A stretch of DNA of 64,000 bases from Glaciecola punicea ACAM 611 (GTDB lineage: Bacteria > Pseudomonadota > Gammaproteobacteria > Enterobacterales > Alteromonadaceae): contig NZ_BAET01000022.1 in assembly GCF_000252165.1 (NCBI RefSeq), positions 1 to 64,000 of the forward strand. The letters are read 5' to 3'. Both the position numbers and the translations under genes were made by a program. Below, one piece after another: positions 38,823 through 47,005 of the stretch. Positions within the stretch are counted from its first letter, which is position 1, and every line of letters begins with the position of its first letter. Below the pieces are notes generated by a model that saw nothing but the letters and a program-made list of their open reading frames with translations, searched no databases and had not been told where the DNA came from.

Positions 38823-39227
38823 TTATATACCTTCAATCATATATTCAATAGCGGCTTTAATATCGTCGTCGGTGCAGTCGCCACATGCGCCCATGGGCGG
38901 CATAGCACCAATTCCATCAATTGCGTTTTTCCAGACCTGGTCAAAGCCTTTTTCGTCAAGGCGAGGCTGCCACTCAGCGCTTACCTGAGTTTTAGGTGCG
39001 CCAAGCACGCCTATTGCATGGCACGCAGTACATGCGCCTGCATAAATATCTTTGCCAGAGCGTGGTCCTGCTGCAACTGCGGCTTGAGGTGGCGCAGCCC
39101 CTGCAATTTGTAATTTACCAACAGGTTTTATTCTTTCCAACAGCGCGCTGTTGTCTTCTTGTGCAATACTCACGGCAATGAAACAACAACTTGCCACTAT
39201 AACTGCTATAAATGCTTTCACCTTCAC
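38823..39227 (-). CDS. Cytochrome c5 family protein, GTG start
   Basis: A 134-residue secreted monohaem cytochrome. I set the start at GTG 39227 because CGGAGA lies 5 nt upstream and the signal peptide (VKAFIAVIVASCCFIAVSIAQ) begins there; an in-frame extension to 39275 is weaker. The haem motif CTACH and axial Met in MPPMGAC are present, and the CGDC pair after it is the extra disulfide typical of cytochrome c5. It carries electrons in the periplasm, probably to a terminal oxidase. Confidence 0.92.
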   Translation of the reverse strand: MKVKAFIAVIVASCCFIAVSIAQEDNSALLERIKPVGKLQIAGAAPPQAAVAAGPRSGKDIYAGACTACHAIGVLGAPKTQVSAEWQPRLDEKGFDQVWKNAIDGIGAMPPMGACGDCTDDDIKAAIEYMIEGI

Positions 39228-39434
39228 GATAATCTCCGAATAATTGAAGTATATAAATTGCTCGATTATAAACACATACAGATGCTTAACAACTCCTACT
39301 TGCGTGTTTGGCTATATTTAGGTAATTTAGTTGGGCAGTGAGGTTTACGTTTATTTCCTGTGGCTACAGCGCCATAAAAGCCATAAGGCAATAATTTTGA
39401 CCGTAAAAAGTGGAGCGATGAAATACTGTGACCA

Positions 39435-39462
39435 TTGCGATACTTGCGCTGTTGTCTAATAA
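39435..39462 (+). promoter_or_regulatory. Candidate idi promoter
   Basis: TTGCGA (39435-39440) and TAATAA (39457-39462) are separated by 16 nt and lie about 55 nt before the idi ATG. Reasonable sigma-70 match; not tested against other possibilities in the gap. Confidence 0.35.
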
Positions 39463-39517
39463 AGACGATGTCAACGCGTGAGGTGATCTTTGTGAGCGTT
39501 TTTTGAGTTTTTATAAT

Positions 39518-40081
39518 ATGAATATAAATGAATCAGTAAACCTTGTTACCCTTGTTGATAACAATGGCAATACTACCGGATATGCGGACAAGATTGAAGC
39601 TCACTTGCGTGGTGATCTGCACCTAGCTTTTTCTTTAATGATCATTCGTCGTCAAGGCGATTATGTAGAGTATCTTCTTCAAAGACGAGCCGCTGATAAA
39701 TATCATAGCGGAGGATTATGGGCAAATACGTGTTGCTCCCATCCACTTCCACGCGAAACTGTTAAAGATGCTGCTCGGCGGCGGGTTGCTGAAGAATTAG
39801 GTATTAAGGCTAAGTTGAGTTTGTCTATTATTGGACAAATCTGTTATCGCCATAGCCTTGACAACAATATGATTGAACATGAGTTTGACAATATTGTGGT
39901 GGCTGAAGTTGATAATATAGAGTGGCGGCAAAATCCTGATGAAGTCATGGAAGTTCGTTGGTGGACTGAGCATGAAATTATAAAGACCCTAAAATACAAT
40001 CCCAAGGTATTTACGACTTGGTTTGAAGAGGTATTTACTTATATAAGAGACGATCGTTCACTAAGTATTCCCAAGCTTTGA
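39518..40081 (+). CDS. idi: Isopentenyl-diphosphate delta-isomerase, type I
   Basis: A 187-residue Nudix-fold enzyme. NTCCSHP near residue 70 contains the active-site Cys, RRVAEELGI the Nudix helix, and IEHEFDNIVV the catalytic Glu segment near residue 129. It interconverts IPP and DMAPP, providing the starter for carotenoid chains. The ATG at 39518 is used here; a TTG at 39503 is in frame, and neither has an obvious ribosome site. It ends 8 nt from the convergent blh, so it belongs to the retinal cassette but is transcribed in the opposite direction. Confidence 0.95.
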   Translation: MNINESVNLVTLVDNNGNTTGYADKIEAHLRGDLHLAFSLMIIRRQGDYVEYLLQRRAADKYHSGGLWANTCCSHPLPRETVKDAARRRVAEELGIKAKLSLSIIGQICYRHSLDNNMIEHEFDNIVVAEVDNIEWRQNPDEVMEVRWWTEHEIIKTLKYNPKVFTTWFEEVFTYIRDDRSLSIPKL

Positions 40082-40089
40082 CTAGTTGA

Positions 40090-40983
40090 TTACGCAGCCT
40101 TTTCGTGGCGATGCCATACGCTTATTAGTATCATGTGTGACATGGTTAACCCAAATAGACCGATGAAAACCCAGCGCAAAATGACTGTATTTATACTAAG
40201 CCCACCCCTATATTGCGATACCCCATAATACACGCCTAAGGCGATAAACATGGTTGCTAATACAAATGGTATACTGAGTAAAACCGCCCTACTTATATCA
40301 ATATTGAGTTTAGCGCTCACATCATGCAGATGCTTAGGCGAGTGAAGCAAACAAAAATAAAGTGAAAAATGCAGTAAGGGGGTCAGTACTAAGCTACTCA
40401 TAATCAGGCAGATCCATTCTGCCAGACGCCACTTACCCTTGGCTTTCCTTGACATTACTAGCTTAGCTAAAAAATATAAGAACACGGCCAGTGTAGCAAA
40501 GAATAATAAGCGCATGCCCTGCATGACAAGGTTTGCTGCGTCAACACTAAGTAGTAGTGCAGTAAACAAGCTCGTGACAACATCTGAATAAATAACAGCA
40601 GGCCCGCAAATTACAATAGCCGCTAAGCACATACCGGCGTACTTTGGCATTGAAGTGCGCCAGTCTGCCGAAAAGTGAAAAATAGATACACATAGAAATA
40701 GTACTAATGCGCTTGCGGGAAAGCCGAGCCAGAATAAAATCGAAAGGACGGCAATAGTGGTGTATGCGCTAATAAAAAAGATGCCAGACTTTACGCTATG
40801 CACCAAATTCAACGACTTTGCAACGGCAAAGTCTAAAGCGCCATGTGGTAGGCCTAATATAGTTACCGCTGCGGCTAAGCCAATAATTAAATACTGCTCT
40901 GGGAGCGAAAAATTTGCTGCCACTAACAGCGCAAATATTAGCAAGGTGCCAATGTAAATTTGAGTGTAGCGTAGTTTTGTCAC
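40090..40983 (-). CDS. blh: Beta-carotene 15,15'-dioxygenase, Brp/Blh family
   Basis: A 297-residue membrane protein with about eight helices. The His residues that bind the non-haem iron in Blh are seen in GLPHGALDF, SIFHFSADW, LLHSPKHLHD and LTMSHM. It cleaves beta-carotene into two retinals, the chromophore of the rhodopsin encoded at the other end of the cassette. The start appears to be GTG at 40983, 51 nt after crtY; no clear ribosome site is visible. It is the last gene of the cassette's minus-strand run. Confidence 0.95.
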   Translation of the reverse strand: MTKLRYTQIYIGTLLIFALLVAANFSLPEQYLIIGLAAAVTILGLPHGALDFAVAKSLNLVHSVKSGIFFISAYTTIAVLSILFWLGFPASALVLFLCVSIFHFSADWRTSMPKYAGMCLAAIVICGPAVIYSDVVTSLFTALLLSVDAANLVMQGMRLLFFATLAVFLYFLAKLVMSRKAKGKWRLAEWICLIMSSLVLTPLLHFSLYFCLLHSPKHLHDVSAKLNIDISRAVLLSIPFVLATMFIALGVYYGVSQYRGGLSINTVILRWVFIGLFGLTMSHMILISVWHRHEKAA

Positions 40984-41034
40984 TGGTTTAAATGCCTTTG
41001 GCTCTTTGGAATTGATGCTAGCGCTTTTGCACTA

Positions 41035-42231
41035 TTATTTTTTGTTAATTAATAACTTACAAGCAGCTATCAAGAAAGGTTTTTTAGGCATTGCCCAAAT
41101 GACACTGATGAAATCTACAATGGTAGCCTGCTGAGTCATAAAGCGCACAAACCTTGCTGGCTTTACTTTTTTGAACATAAGTTCGAATATGCTTACCCCA
41201 ATAGACATGTTGTCACGCAGGACTTTTAGCATGATCATGTCCACTACACAATAGACTCGTTTGATGGGGGCGGTTGGGGAGAACCTATTAAAGCGCATAA
41301 GTTCCCTTGCGCACTGTGTCGCCCAGCCCTGAGAGTTGAGAAAGCTGTAGCCGGTGGATGCTCGCATAGCACCGCCCGCTATGCCGCCATAGCAAATATT
41401 TTCGTTCTTTTTATGATGGTTCTGGTTTAATAAATACATAGGTAACACCGCATTTTCTGAACGTTCTACCGTATATTTACGTTGTTTAAGCAACTCTTTT
41501 ATAGCCCCATGCAAGCGTAACTTTAAGGTATCTTTGCTAATAGCATGCAAACTAAAGCAGGTAAATTCGATTAGCGCTTGCTTAGTATTAAAGGGTAAAA
41601 CATACACAAACTCAATCCCTAGTGCAGCGCTTTTTAGCTGATGCATGAGCTGCACACAAGACGGCTCAAAAAAATCCTCGCTGAGCGTAATTTCTTCGCC
41701 GTAAAAACACTGCAGTAAACCGGTATGATTTTTATCTATCGGCGGTGGTCGGGTATCAAGAACTTTGCGAGCGTTTATTGCAAAGCCATTGCTTGTCAAT
41801 GTACAAATATTGTCTTGTGTACGTACTAATGTTACGTCACTGTTATAGATTATCCTGAAACGTGGGTTTTGATCTATTCTCTTTTGCGCAAGGCGGCTTA
41901 AGTCATCAGATCTAACGCAGCAATAGCGATAAACATCGCTGCGCATCACATAATTACTTTGGCTCGTTGACAAGCTCCAATGTGACCATCTGTGGGAGAT
42001 AATTGATGCGATATAACGTGGAACATTCAGTAAACCCAATGAGATGTTTTGCGTATTAGTGCTCCAAAAACTCCAAATGCGATCATTTAGAGGGCCGCTG
42101 TTGCGCTCCAGCACGGTTACTGAGTGAGGGTAATTTATATCGTCAAGGGCAAGTAATAAGGATAGCCCCGCAGCGCCTGCGCCAATGATAATTAAGTCAC
42201 TTGTCTGTTGGCTGACGAGTGCAGTTTTCAT
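41035..42231 (-). CDS. crtY: Lycopene beta-cyclase
   Basis: A 398-residue FAD-dependent cyclase of the bacterial CrtY type: dinucleotide-binding IIIGAGAAGLSLLLALDD at residue 15 and the family motifs IWSFWS near residue 67, DTRPP near residue 160 and GGIAGGAMRASTGYSF near residue 280. It converts both ends of lycopene into beta-rings, giving beta-carotene. The ATG overlaps the crtB stop (TGA) by 4 nt, indicating coupled translation. Confidence 0.94.
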   Translation of the reverse strand: MKTALVSQQTSDLIIIGAGAAGLSLLLALDDINYPHSVTVLERNSGPLNDRIWSFWSTNTQNISLGLLNVPRYIASIISHRWSHWSLSTSQSNYVMRSDVYRYCCVRSDDLSRLAQKRIDQNPRFRIIYNSDVTLVRTQDNICTLTSNGFAINARKVLDTRPPPIDKNHTGLLQCFYGEEITLSEDFFEPSCVQLMHQLKSAALGIEFVYVLPFNTKQALIEFTCFSLHAISKDTLKLRLHGAIKELLKQRKYTVERSENAVLPMYLLNQNHHKKNENICYGGIAGGAMRASTGYSFLNSQGWATQCARELMRFNRFSPTAPIKRVYCVVDMIMLKVLRDNMSIGVSIFELMFKKVKPARFVRFMTQQATIVDFISVIWAMPKKPFLIAACKLLINKK

Positions 42232-43154
42232 GTGCTAATTGCCAGCTTCGAAGCTTTAGCCTTTGCAAGGGGGATGGTTGTAAGATGTTTGTGCAGTTCT
42301 TGGGAATGCTTAATATGACCGTCAGCAATGTTACGCGCACTTAAGTCCCATAATGCTTGGCAAGCGAGAGTTACTTTTCTAGGTGTTGATACAATTACCC
42401 GGCCATTCCAGTATCGGCAGTTTTGCCGGAGTAGCTTTTTACCAATTTCTCTATACACGTACGCTGCAACGGCAATCGCTCTTTGATTACGTTTAGGTAA
42501 ATAGTAAAGTCCGGCTAAACCACTTTGATAATATTCTTGGGCCAAGTGTAAGAGTTGTACTATTGCGTCTTGAATATTTTTTTGATCTTGGGCTTGATTC
42601 GCGGCAATTTGCTTGGCCGTAATTGAATTCACCCAAATGCCTGGAATATAGCGACGATTCATGCGTGCATCTTCCATAACATCTCTTGCTATGTTGGTGA
42701 GCTGCATACCTATGCCTAAATCGATCGCAAACTTTTGGCCTTGCTGATCTGCGCCTAGTATAGGTGCCATCATTAAACCCACTACACCAGCGACTTTGTA
42801 GGCATATTGGACTACTTCTTGCTCATTTACTAAGGCTTGCAGACTAAAATCTTCGCTAACGCCTTCAATGAGTATGATGCCGTTTTGTCTATCTATACTG
42901 TGTTCTTCGCACAATAATAAAAAATCGCCAATTAACGGGTGGTCTTTTTCATTTTGTATTATTGAACTTCTAATTTCTGCAAGCTGAATTTCAGCTTCTA
43001 TTTTATCTTCGTTTTCGTCGGCTATGTCATCGATAATGCGGCAAAATCGATATAAACGCGCCGCTGCAATACCTGTTTCAGCTCCTAAAAACAGCCGCGC
43101 AAAATTAAATGACCTGCCATGCTTTTTTAGCAGCGCAGTAGGATCATCTACCAT
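42228..43154 (-). CDS. crtB: Phytoene synthase
   Basis: A 308-residue trans-isoprenyl diphosphate head-to-head synthase. The two Asp-rich motifs RIIDDIADE (near residue 38) and NIARDVMEDA (near residue 153), and RRYIPGIW after the second, match squalene/phytoene synthases. It condenses two GGPP into phytoene. It starts 3 nt after the crtI stop and overlaps crtY by 4 nt. Confidence 0.95.
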   Translation of the reverse strand: MVDDPTALLKKHGRSFNFARLFLGAETGIAAARLYRFCRIIDDIADENEDKIEAEIQLAEIRSSIIQNEKDHPLIGDFLLLCEEHSIDRQNGIILIEGVSEDFSLQALVNEQEVVQYAYKVAGVVGLMMAPILGADQQGQKFAIDLGIGMQLTNIARDVMEDARMNRRYIPGIWVNSITAKQIAANQAQDQKNIQDAIVQLLHLAQEYYQSGLAGLYYLPKRNQRAIAVAAYVYREIGKKLLRQNCRYWNGRVIVSTPRKVTLACQALWDLSARNIADGHIKHSQELHKHLTTIPLAKAKASKLAIST

Positions 43155-43157
43155 TGT

Positions 43158-44633
43158 TTATATACCTGTAGCGGGAATGAGTCTGTCAACCACCTTTGCT
43201 GAACATAACACACCTGGTAATCCAGCACCCGGATGAGTACCGGCACCACATAAATATAAGTTTTCTGGCCCTTCCGCTTTGTTATGAAATCTAAACCAAG
43301 CAGACTGCTGAAATGAAGGCGCAATTGAGAAGCCACTGCCTTCGACGCTGCTGAAATCTTGCTCAAAATCAGCTGGTGTTTTTGCAAATCTATGCACAAT
43401 ATGCTTAGATAAGTCGGGCATTATACTGCGTTCTAAGGCCTCAATTATCTTATCACCGTACTCATCCTGCTTTTCAGACCAGTTAATACCAGACAGATTA
43501 TTAGGAACCGGCGCTAGTACATAAAATGAATCACAGCCTTGCGGAGCCATGTTGGGATCTGTCGCAGTTGGACGATGCAAATATAAAGAAAAATCATCGG
43601 CCAGCACTTTCTTATCAAAAATATCGATTAATAAATCCTCATACCGTTTACCAAGCCATATAGTGTGGTGTACCACATCGGTATATTGCTTAGTGGTACC
43701 AAAATGCAGGACATATAAACCCATAGACAGTTTTGCATGTTTTGTTTTTATGCGCGCGCTCATGCTCTGATTTTGTTTAGGAATGAGATTACGATATAGA
43801 AACTTAGGATCTATATTTGAGACCAACTTATCGCACAAAAAAGTCCCATTATTTGTATTAACGCCAGTGACCACATTATTGACTATACTTATGTCGTCTA
43901 CGCTAGTATTGAGCTTTATTTCAATGCCTTGTTCTAGCATCAGCTTTTCTAAGCCGTTTATAATGGCGCCTGTACCGCCCATCGCGAAATGAACGCCCCA
44001 TTTGCGCTCTAAAAAATGAATTAAGCTATAAATGCTGGTAGTGGCAAAAGGATTACCACCGACTAGCAAAGGCTGTATCGAAAATGCTTGGCGTAACTTG
44101 TCGCTCTTTAAATAAGCACTTACCATTTGATACACAGTACGATGACATTTTAACTTAATAAGCGCAGGTACTTGCGAGAGCATGGTCGAAATTTTATGAA
44201 AGGGTTTATCGGAAAGCTGTGTAAATCCAACGTCAAATATGGCCTCAGACTGCGCCAAAAGACCCAAGTAGCCAGCCTTGTCTTCGGGCTCAATATCGTC
44301 TATTCGTGCCAGCGTTTCTTCAATTGTGCCGCCATAGTCAAAGTGACTGCCATCGGGGTAAACGAAGCGATACCAAGGCTCTACGGGGACAAGCTCAAAG
44401 TAATCTTCTAATTTTTTGTCAAATAGTGAAAATAATTCTTCCAACAGAAAAGGAGCGGTAACGACGGTTGGTCCTGCGTCGAAAATAAACCCGTCCTTGT
44501 TAAATTGCTGAGCACGGCCACCAAGTCTTTCTCTTTGGTCAATTAACACAACTTCGTAGCCTTTGGCTCGCAGTCTAAGGGCCGACGCTATTCCCCCAAA
44601 ACCGCCGCCAATTACAATAGCGTTATTACTCAT
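43158..44633 (-). CDS. crtI: Phytoene desaturase
   Basis: A 491-residue FAD-dependent desaturase. The N-terminal Rossmann motif VIGGGFGGIASALRLRAKG and the C-terminal signature NLYLCGAGTHPGAGLPGVL are those of CrtI. It takes phytoene through four desaturations to lycopene. Its ATG overlaps the crtE stop by 8 nt; crtB follows after 3 nt. Confidence 0.96.
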   Translation of the reverse strand: MSNNAIVIGGGFGGIASALRLRAKGYEVVLIDQRERLGGRAQQFNKDGFIFDAGPTVVTAPFLLEELFSLFDKKLEDYFELVPVEPWYRFVYPDGSHFDYGGTIEETLARIDDIEPEDKAGYLGLLAQSEAIFDVGFTQLSDKPFHKISTMLSQVPALIKLKCHRTVYQMVSAYLKSDKLRQAFSIQPLLVGGNPFATTSIYSLIHFLERKWGVHFAMGGTGAIINGLEKLMLEQGIEIKLNTSVDDISIVNNVVTGVNTNNGTFLCDKLVSNIDPKFLYRNLIPKQNQSMSARIKTKHAKLSMGLYVLHFGTTKQYTDVVHHTIWLGKRYEDLLIDIFDKKVLADDFSLYLHRPTATDPNMAPQGCDSFYVLAPVPNNLSGINWSEKQDEYGDKIIEALERSIMPDLSKHIVHRFAKTPADFEQDFSSVEGSGFSIAPSFQQSAWFRFHNKAEGPENLYLCGAGTHPGAGLPGVLCSAKVVDRLIPATGI

Positions 44634-45492
44634 AGGTGCCTTCGTTCGCTTTAACTAACAGTTTTTGTGAGGCTTTGATTACCGAATTGGCACAGTTAGC
44701 AGGAAGTAATTTAAGTTCTCTTTCACACTGCATGAGTAGATATTGTGCGCGCTTGCGCGCAAAGCTAATGGCTTCTGCGACGCTACACTTCGTTGCCAAT
44801 AAATTTATTAAATTTAGATGCTTATGCTGCAAATCCTGCTGCCAATCGTTCAGGTCATCTACAATTTGATAGGCAATCGCAAATTTATGTAATGCTTTAT
44901 TTGCCGTATTCACATGATGTTCGTGGCCTGACATAAGTAGAGGGAGACCCAGCGTTAATTGAATTAATGGGCCAGATTTCATTGCAGCGATTTCTTCATA
45001 CTGCTGCTCGCTTATGTCGCTACTTGCGTCGATATCACGCGATTGGCCTTGAATTGTGATGGAAACAGCTTCATTTATATGTAGTAGAAGCGATGATAGC
45101 GCGGGATGCGCGCCTATATCGGCAAGAGTACCATAGGCAGCCGATATCATTGTGTCACCGGTGCATATGGCATGTGACTTACCGTATTTTTTCCACACCG
45201 ACTGTCGGCCTCTGCGAGTAGTTTCGCAGTCCTGTAAGTCGTCATGGACTAAAGATGCGTTATGTAATAATTCAATACTGCAGGCCAAAGCAATAATGGC
45301 CTTAATGGGTAATTCTAAAGCAATGCCTGCATCAATACACAGTTTTGCCCGTGACCTGTTCCCACCGCTGTTTAAGTGAAATAAGCTAGGTGCGCTATGT
45401 TGCAGTCTAAAAACCATTTCCTCTTCACATTGATTGAGTAAGAGAGGTAACTGCGGTATAGGGTGCGAATTAGTTTGTATCATTATTGTCAC
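44626..45492 (-). CDS. crtE: Geranylgeranyl diphosphate synthase
   Basis: A 288-residue polyprenyl synthase. The first Asp-rich motif is HDDLQD (near residue 88), followed by the conserved TRRGRQSVW, and the second is YQIVDDLNDW (near residue 214). The first motif lacks the two-residue insertion often seen in bacterial CrtE, as in some short-motif relatives. It makes GGPP for CrtB. The start is either GTG 45492 or ATG 45483; both are placed near the TAGGTTAGAG ribosome site. It is 74 nt after the rhodopsin gene and overlaps crtI. Confidence 0.94.
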   Translation of the reverse strand: MTIMIQTNSHPIPQLPLLLNQCEEEMVFRLQHSAPSLFHLNSGGNRSRAKLCIDAGIALELPIKAIIALACSIELLHNASLVHDDLQDCETTRRGRQSVWKKYGKSHAICTGDTMISAAYGTLADIGAHPALSSLLLHINEAVSITIQGQSRDIDASSDISEQQYEEIAAMKSGPLIQLTLGLPLLMSGHEHHVNTANKALHKFAIAYQIVDDLNDWQQDLQHKHLNLINLLATKCSVAEAISFARKRAQYLLMQCERELKLLPANCANSVIKASQKLLVKANEGTYE

Positions 45493-45566
45493 TCTAACCT
45501 AAGAAATAGAGTTTGCAACCCCAAAATAAGGTCGCAAACTAGTGTCATAGTAAGTAGTGCTTTAGT

Positions 45567-46463
45567 TTATGCCTTACTTGCTACTGGTTCTGCTTGACTT
45601 TCAGTAGTCGCCGCGTACCAAATTAATAGGCCGAACGCTACTTTGTTTACTAAGTCTGCAAAGTTATAAATAATGTTAAGCGCTTCAGAACTGCCTACGC
45701 CCGTGTATCCTGCAACATAACCAATTGGGTAAATAGCCCAACCAACGGTTACAATCCAGCACATAGCTTTGTATGCGTACTTAACTGCCGGAGTGGCTTG
45801 TGTTTCAGCTGCTTTGCCTGCTTCGCCGTAGAATATTTCATACAGGATGTAGAACCATCCTAGCATACCAATTACGAAACCTACCCAAATATTGATGTAG
45901 CCAGATTCGCCTAAATACCCTGGAATTAACATGACCAAAGTACCTATCAATAAGCGCCAGAAAATACCAATAGATGCTACGCCGATAGCGCGTAGAATTA
46001 AGTAAAATTCAATCATTAGTAACGGAACGGTTAATAACCAGTCTATATATCTAAATACAGTTGGTGACTCACCTGTTGCCACCCACACGTCGCGCATGTA
46101 GAAATAATGCACTGCCGCAATGAATGTTACTAAAGCTGAAACGACCAATGACGTTTTCCATTTTGCGGTTACGCCTTGTGTTTCCCAAAGGAAAAACACG
46201 GTAGAAGCCATTAAAGCCATTGAAATTATCCAAAATGAAATACCTACGAAATCATCTTGAGCTAAGCCTGCTGCGGCATTTGCAAAACCAGCAAACGTTA
46301 ATAAAAATAATCCTGTTACGATTAATTTTAATTTAACGCTGACTTGGCTTAACGAAAAGCCTTTTGTCTTTTTGTAAGCGTTTTTTATCATCATAATTTT
46401 CTCTATGTAGTCCTTCGTGAAACGTGTTTTAAAATGTACATGGATTGAAGGGTAATCCGACAT
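45567..46463 (-). CDS. Proteorhodopsin, green-tuned outward proton pump
   Basis: A 298-residue seven-helix type I rhodopsin if started at ATG 46463, which has AAGGA 6 nt upstream; an internal ATG at 46394 (AGAG site) gives 275 residues with a more normal signal peptide, cleaved near GFANA. Pump residues are intact: D141 (acceptor, D97 in reference proteorhodopsin), T145 and E152 (donor, E108) form the DTE motif, H119 pairs with the acceptor (H75), and retinal binds K274 in ADLVNK. L149 at the spectral-tuning site (105) predicts green absorption. It is first in the run rhodopsin-crtE-crtI-crtB-crtY-blh, and converts light to proton-motive force. Confidence 0.97.
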   Translation of the reverse strand: MSDYPSIHVHFKTRFTKDYIEKIMMIKNAYKKTKGFSLSQVSVKLKLIVTGLFLLTFAGFANAAAGLAQDDFVGISFWIISMALMASTVFFLWETQGVTAKWKTSLVVSALVTFIAAVHYFYMRDVWVATGESPTVFRYIDWLLTVPLLMIEFYLILRAIGVASIGIFWRLLIGTLVMLIPGYLGESGYINIWVGFVIGMLGWFYILYEIFYGEAGKAAETQATPAVKYAYKAMCWIVTVGWAIYPIGYVAGYTGVGSSEALNIIYNFADLVNKVAFGLLIWYAATTESQAEPVASKA

Positions 46464-47005
46464 CGGACTTCCTTACCCCTCCTTTTTACTGTGACTAGTT
46501 GTGTTTGTACACTTCTTTCGGTGCTGAGGACGTGAAGATAATGTAAAGTAAAAATTACACTTAGTGCTTCAGGCCAATGGAATCAGATGCTTTCAGGTTT
46601 GCAAGTGAATAAAACATTTTCATTACGTTTTTGTAACCTTTGCGTAACGTTTGATAATCAAGCATATTTCAATCATATTTTAAGCAGTTAATTTAGTAAG
46701 ATTTTGCGAAATTAGTGTGTATCACCGTATTTCTAAGTGAAAGGGTGTAGGTTTTTTTATAATCGATTTAAAATTTTAAAGTAATTGGGTCTGTATTCTT
46801 AGATGGATCAGTAGTTTAAAAGTCTTGGCACGATTTTAGCTTACACAGCATTAGAAAACATTACAATATGCTCTTTTCCGATTAATCTATGTTCATAAGA
46901 ATATTACCATACGAAATTAAATAAATTGATAGTGATGCTAGGCTTAGTGGCTACTGCCACTTTCGTTAAAGCTGACCTTTTTAATTTACATATGGTTAAG
47001 CGCCA
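46464..47005. other. Intergenic region upstream of the rhodopsin operon
   Basis: A 542-nt AT-rich gap between sbcC (3' end) and the rhodopsin 5' end. It must carry the rhodopsin promoter on the minus strand. Near the gene there is AAGGAGGGGTAAGGAAG, giving the strong ribosome site. I found no clear -35/-10 pair, operator, hairpin or small gene. Confidence 0.35.
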
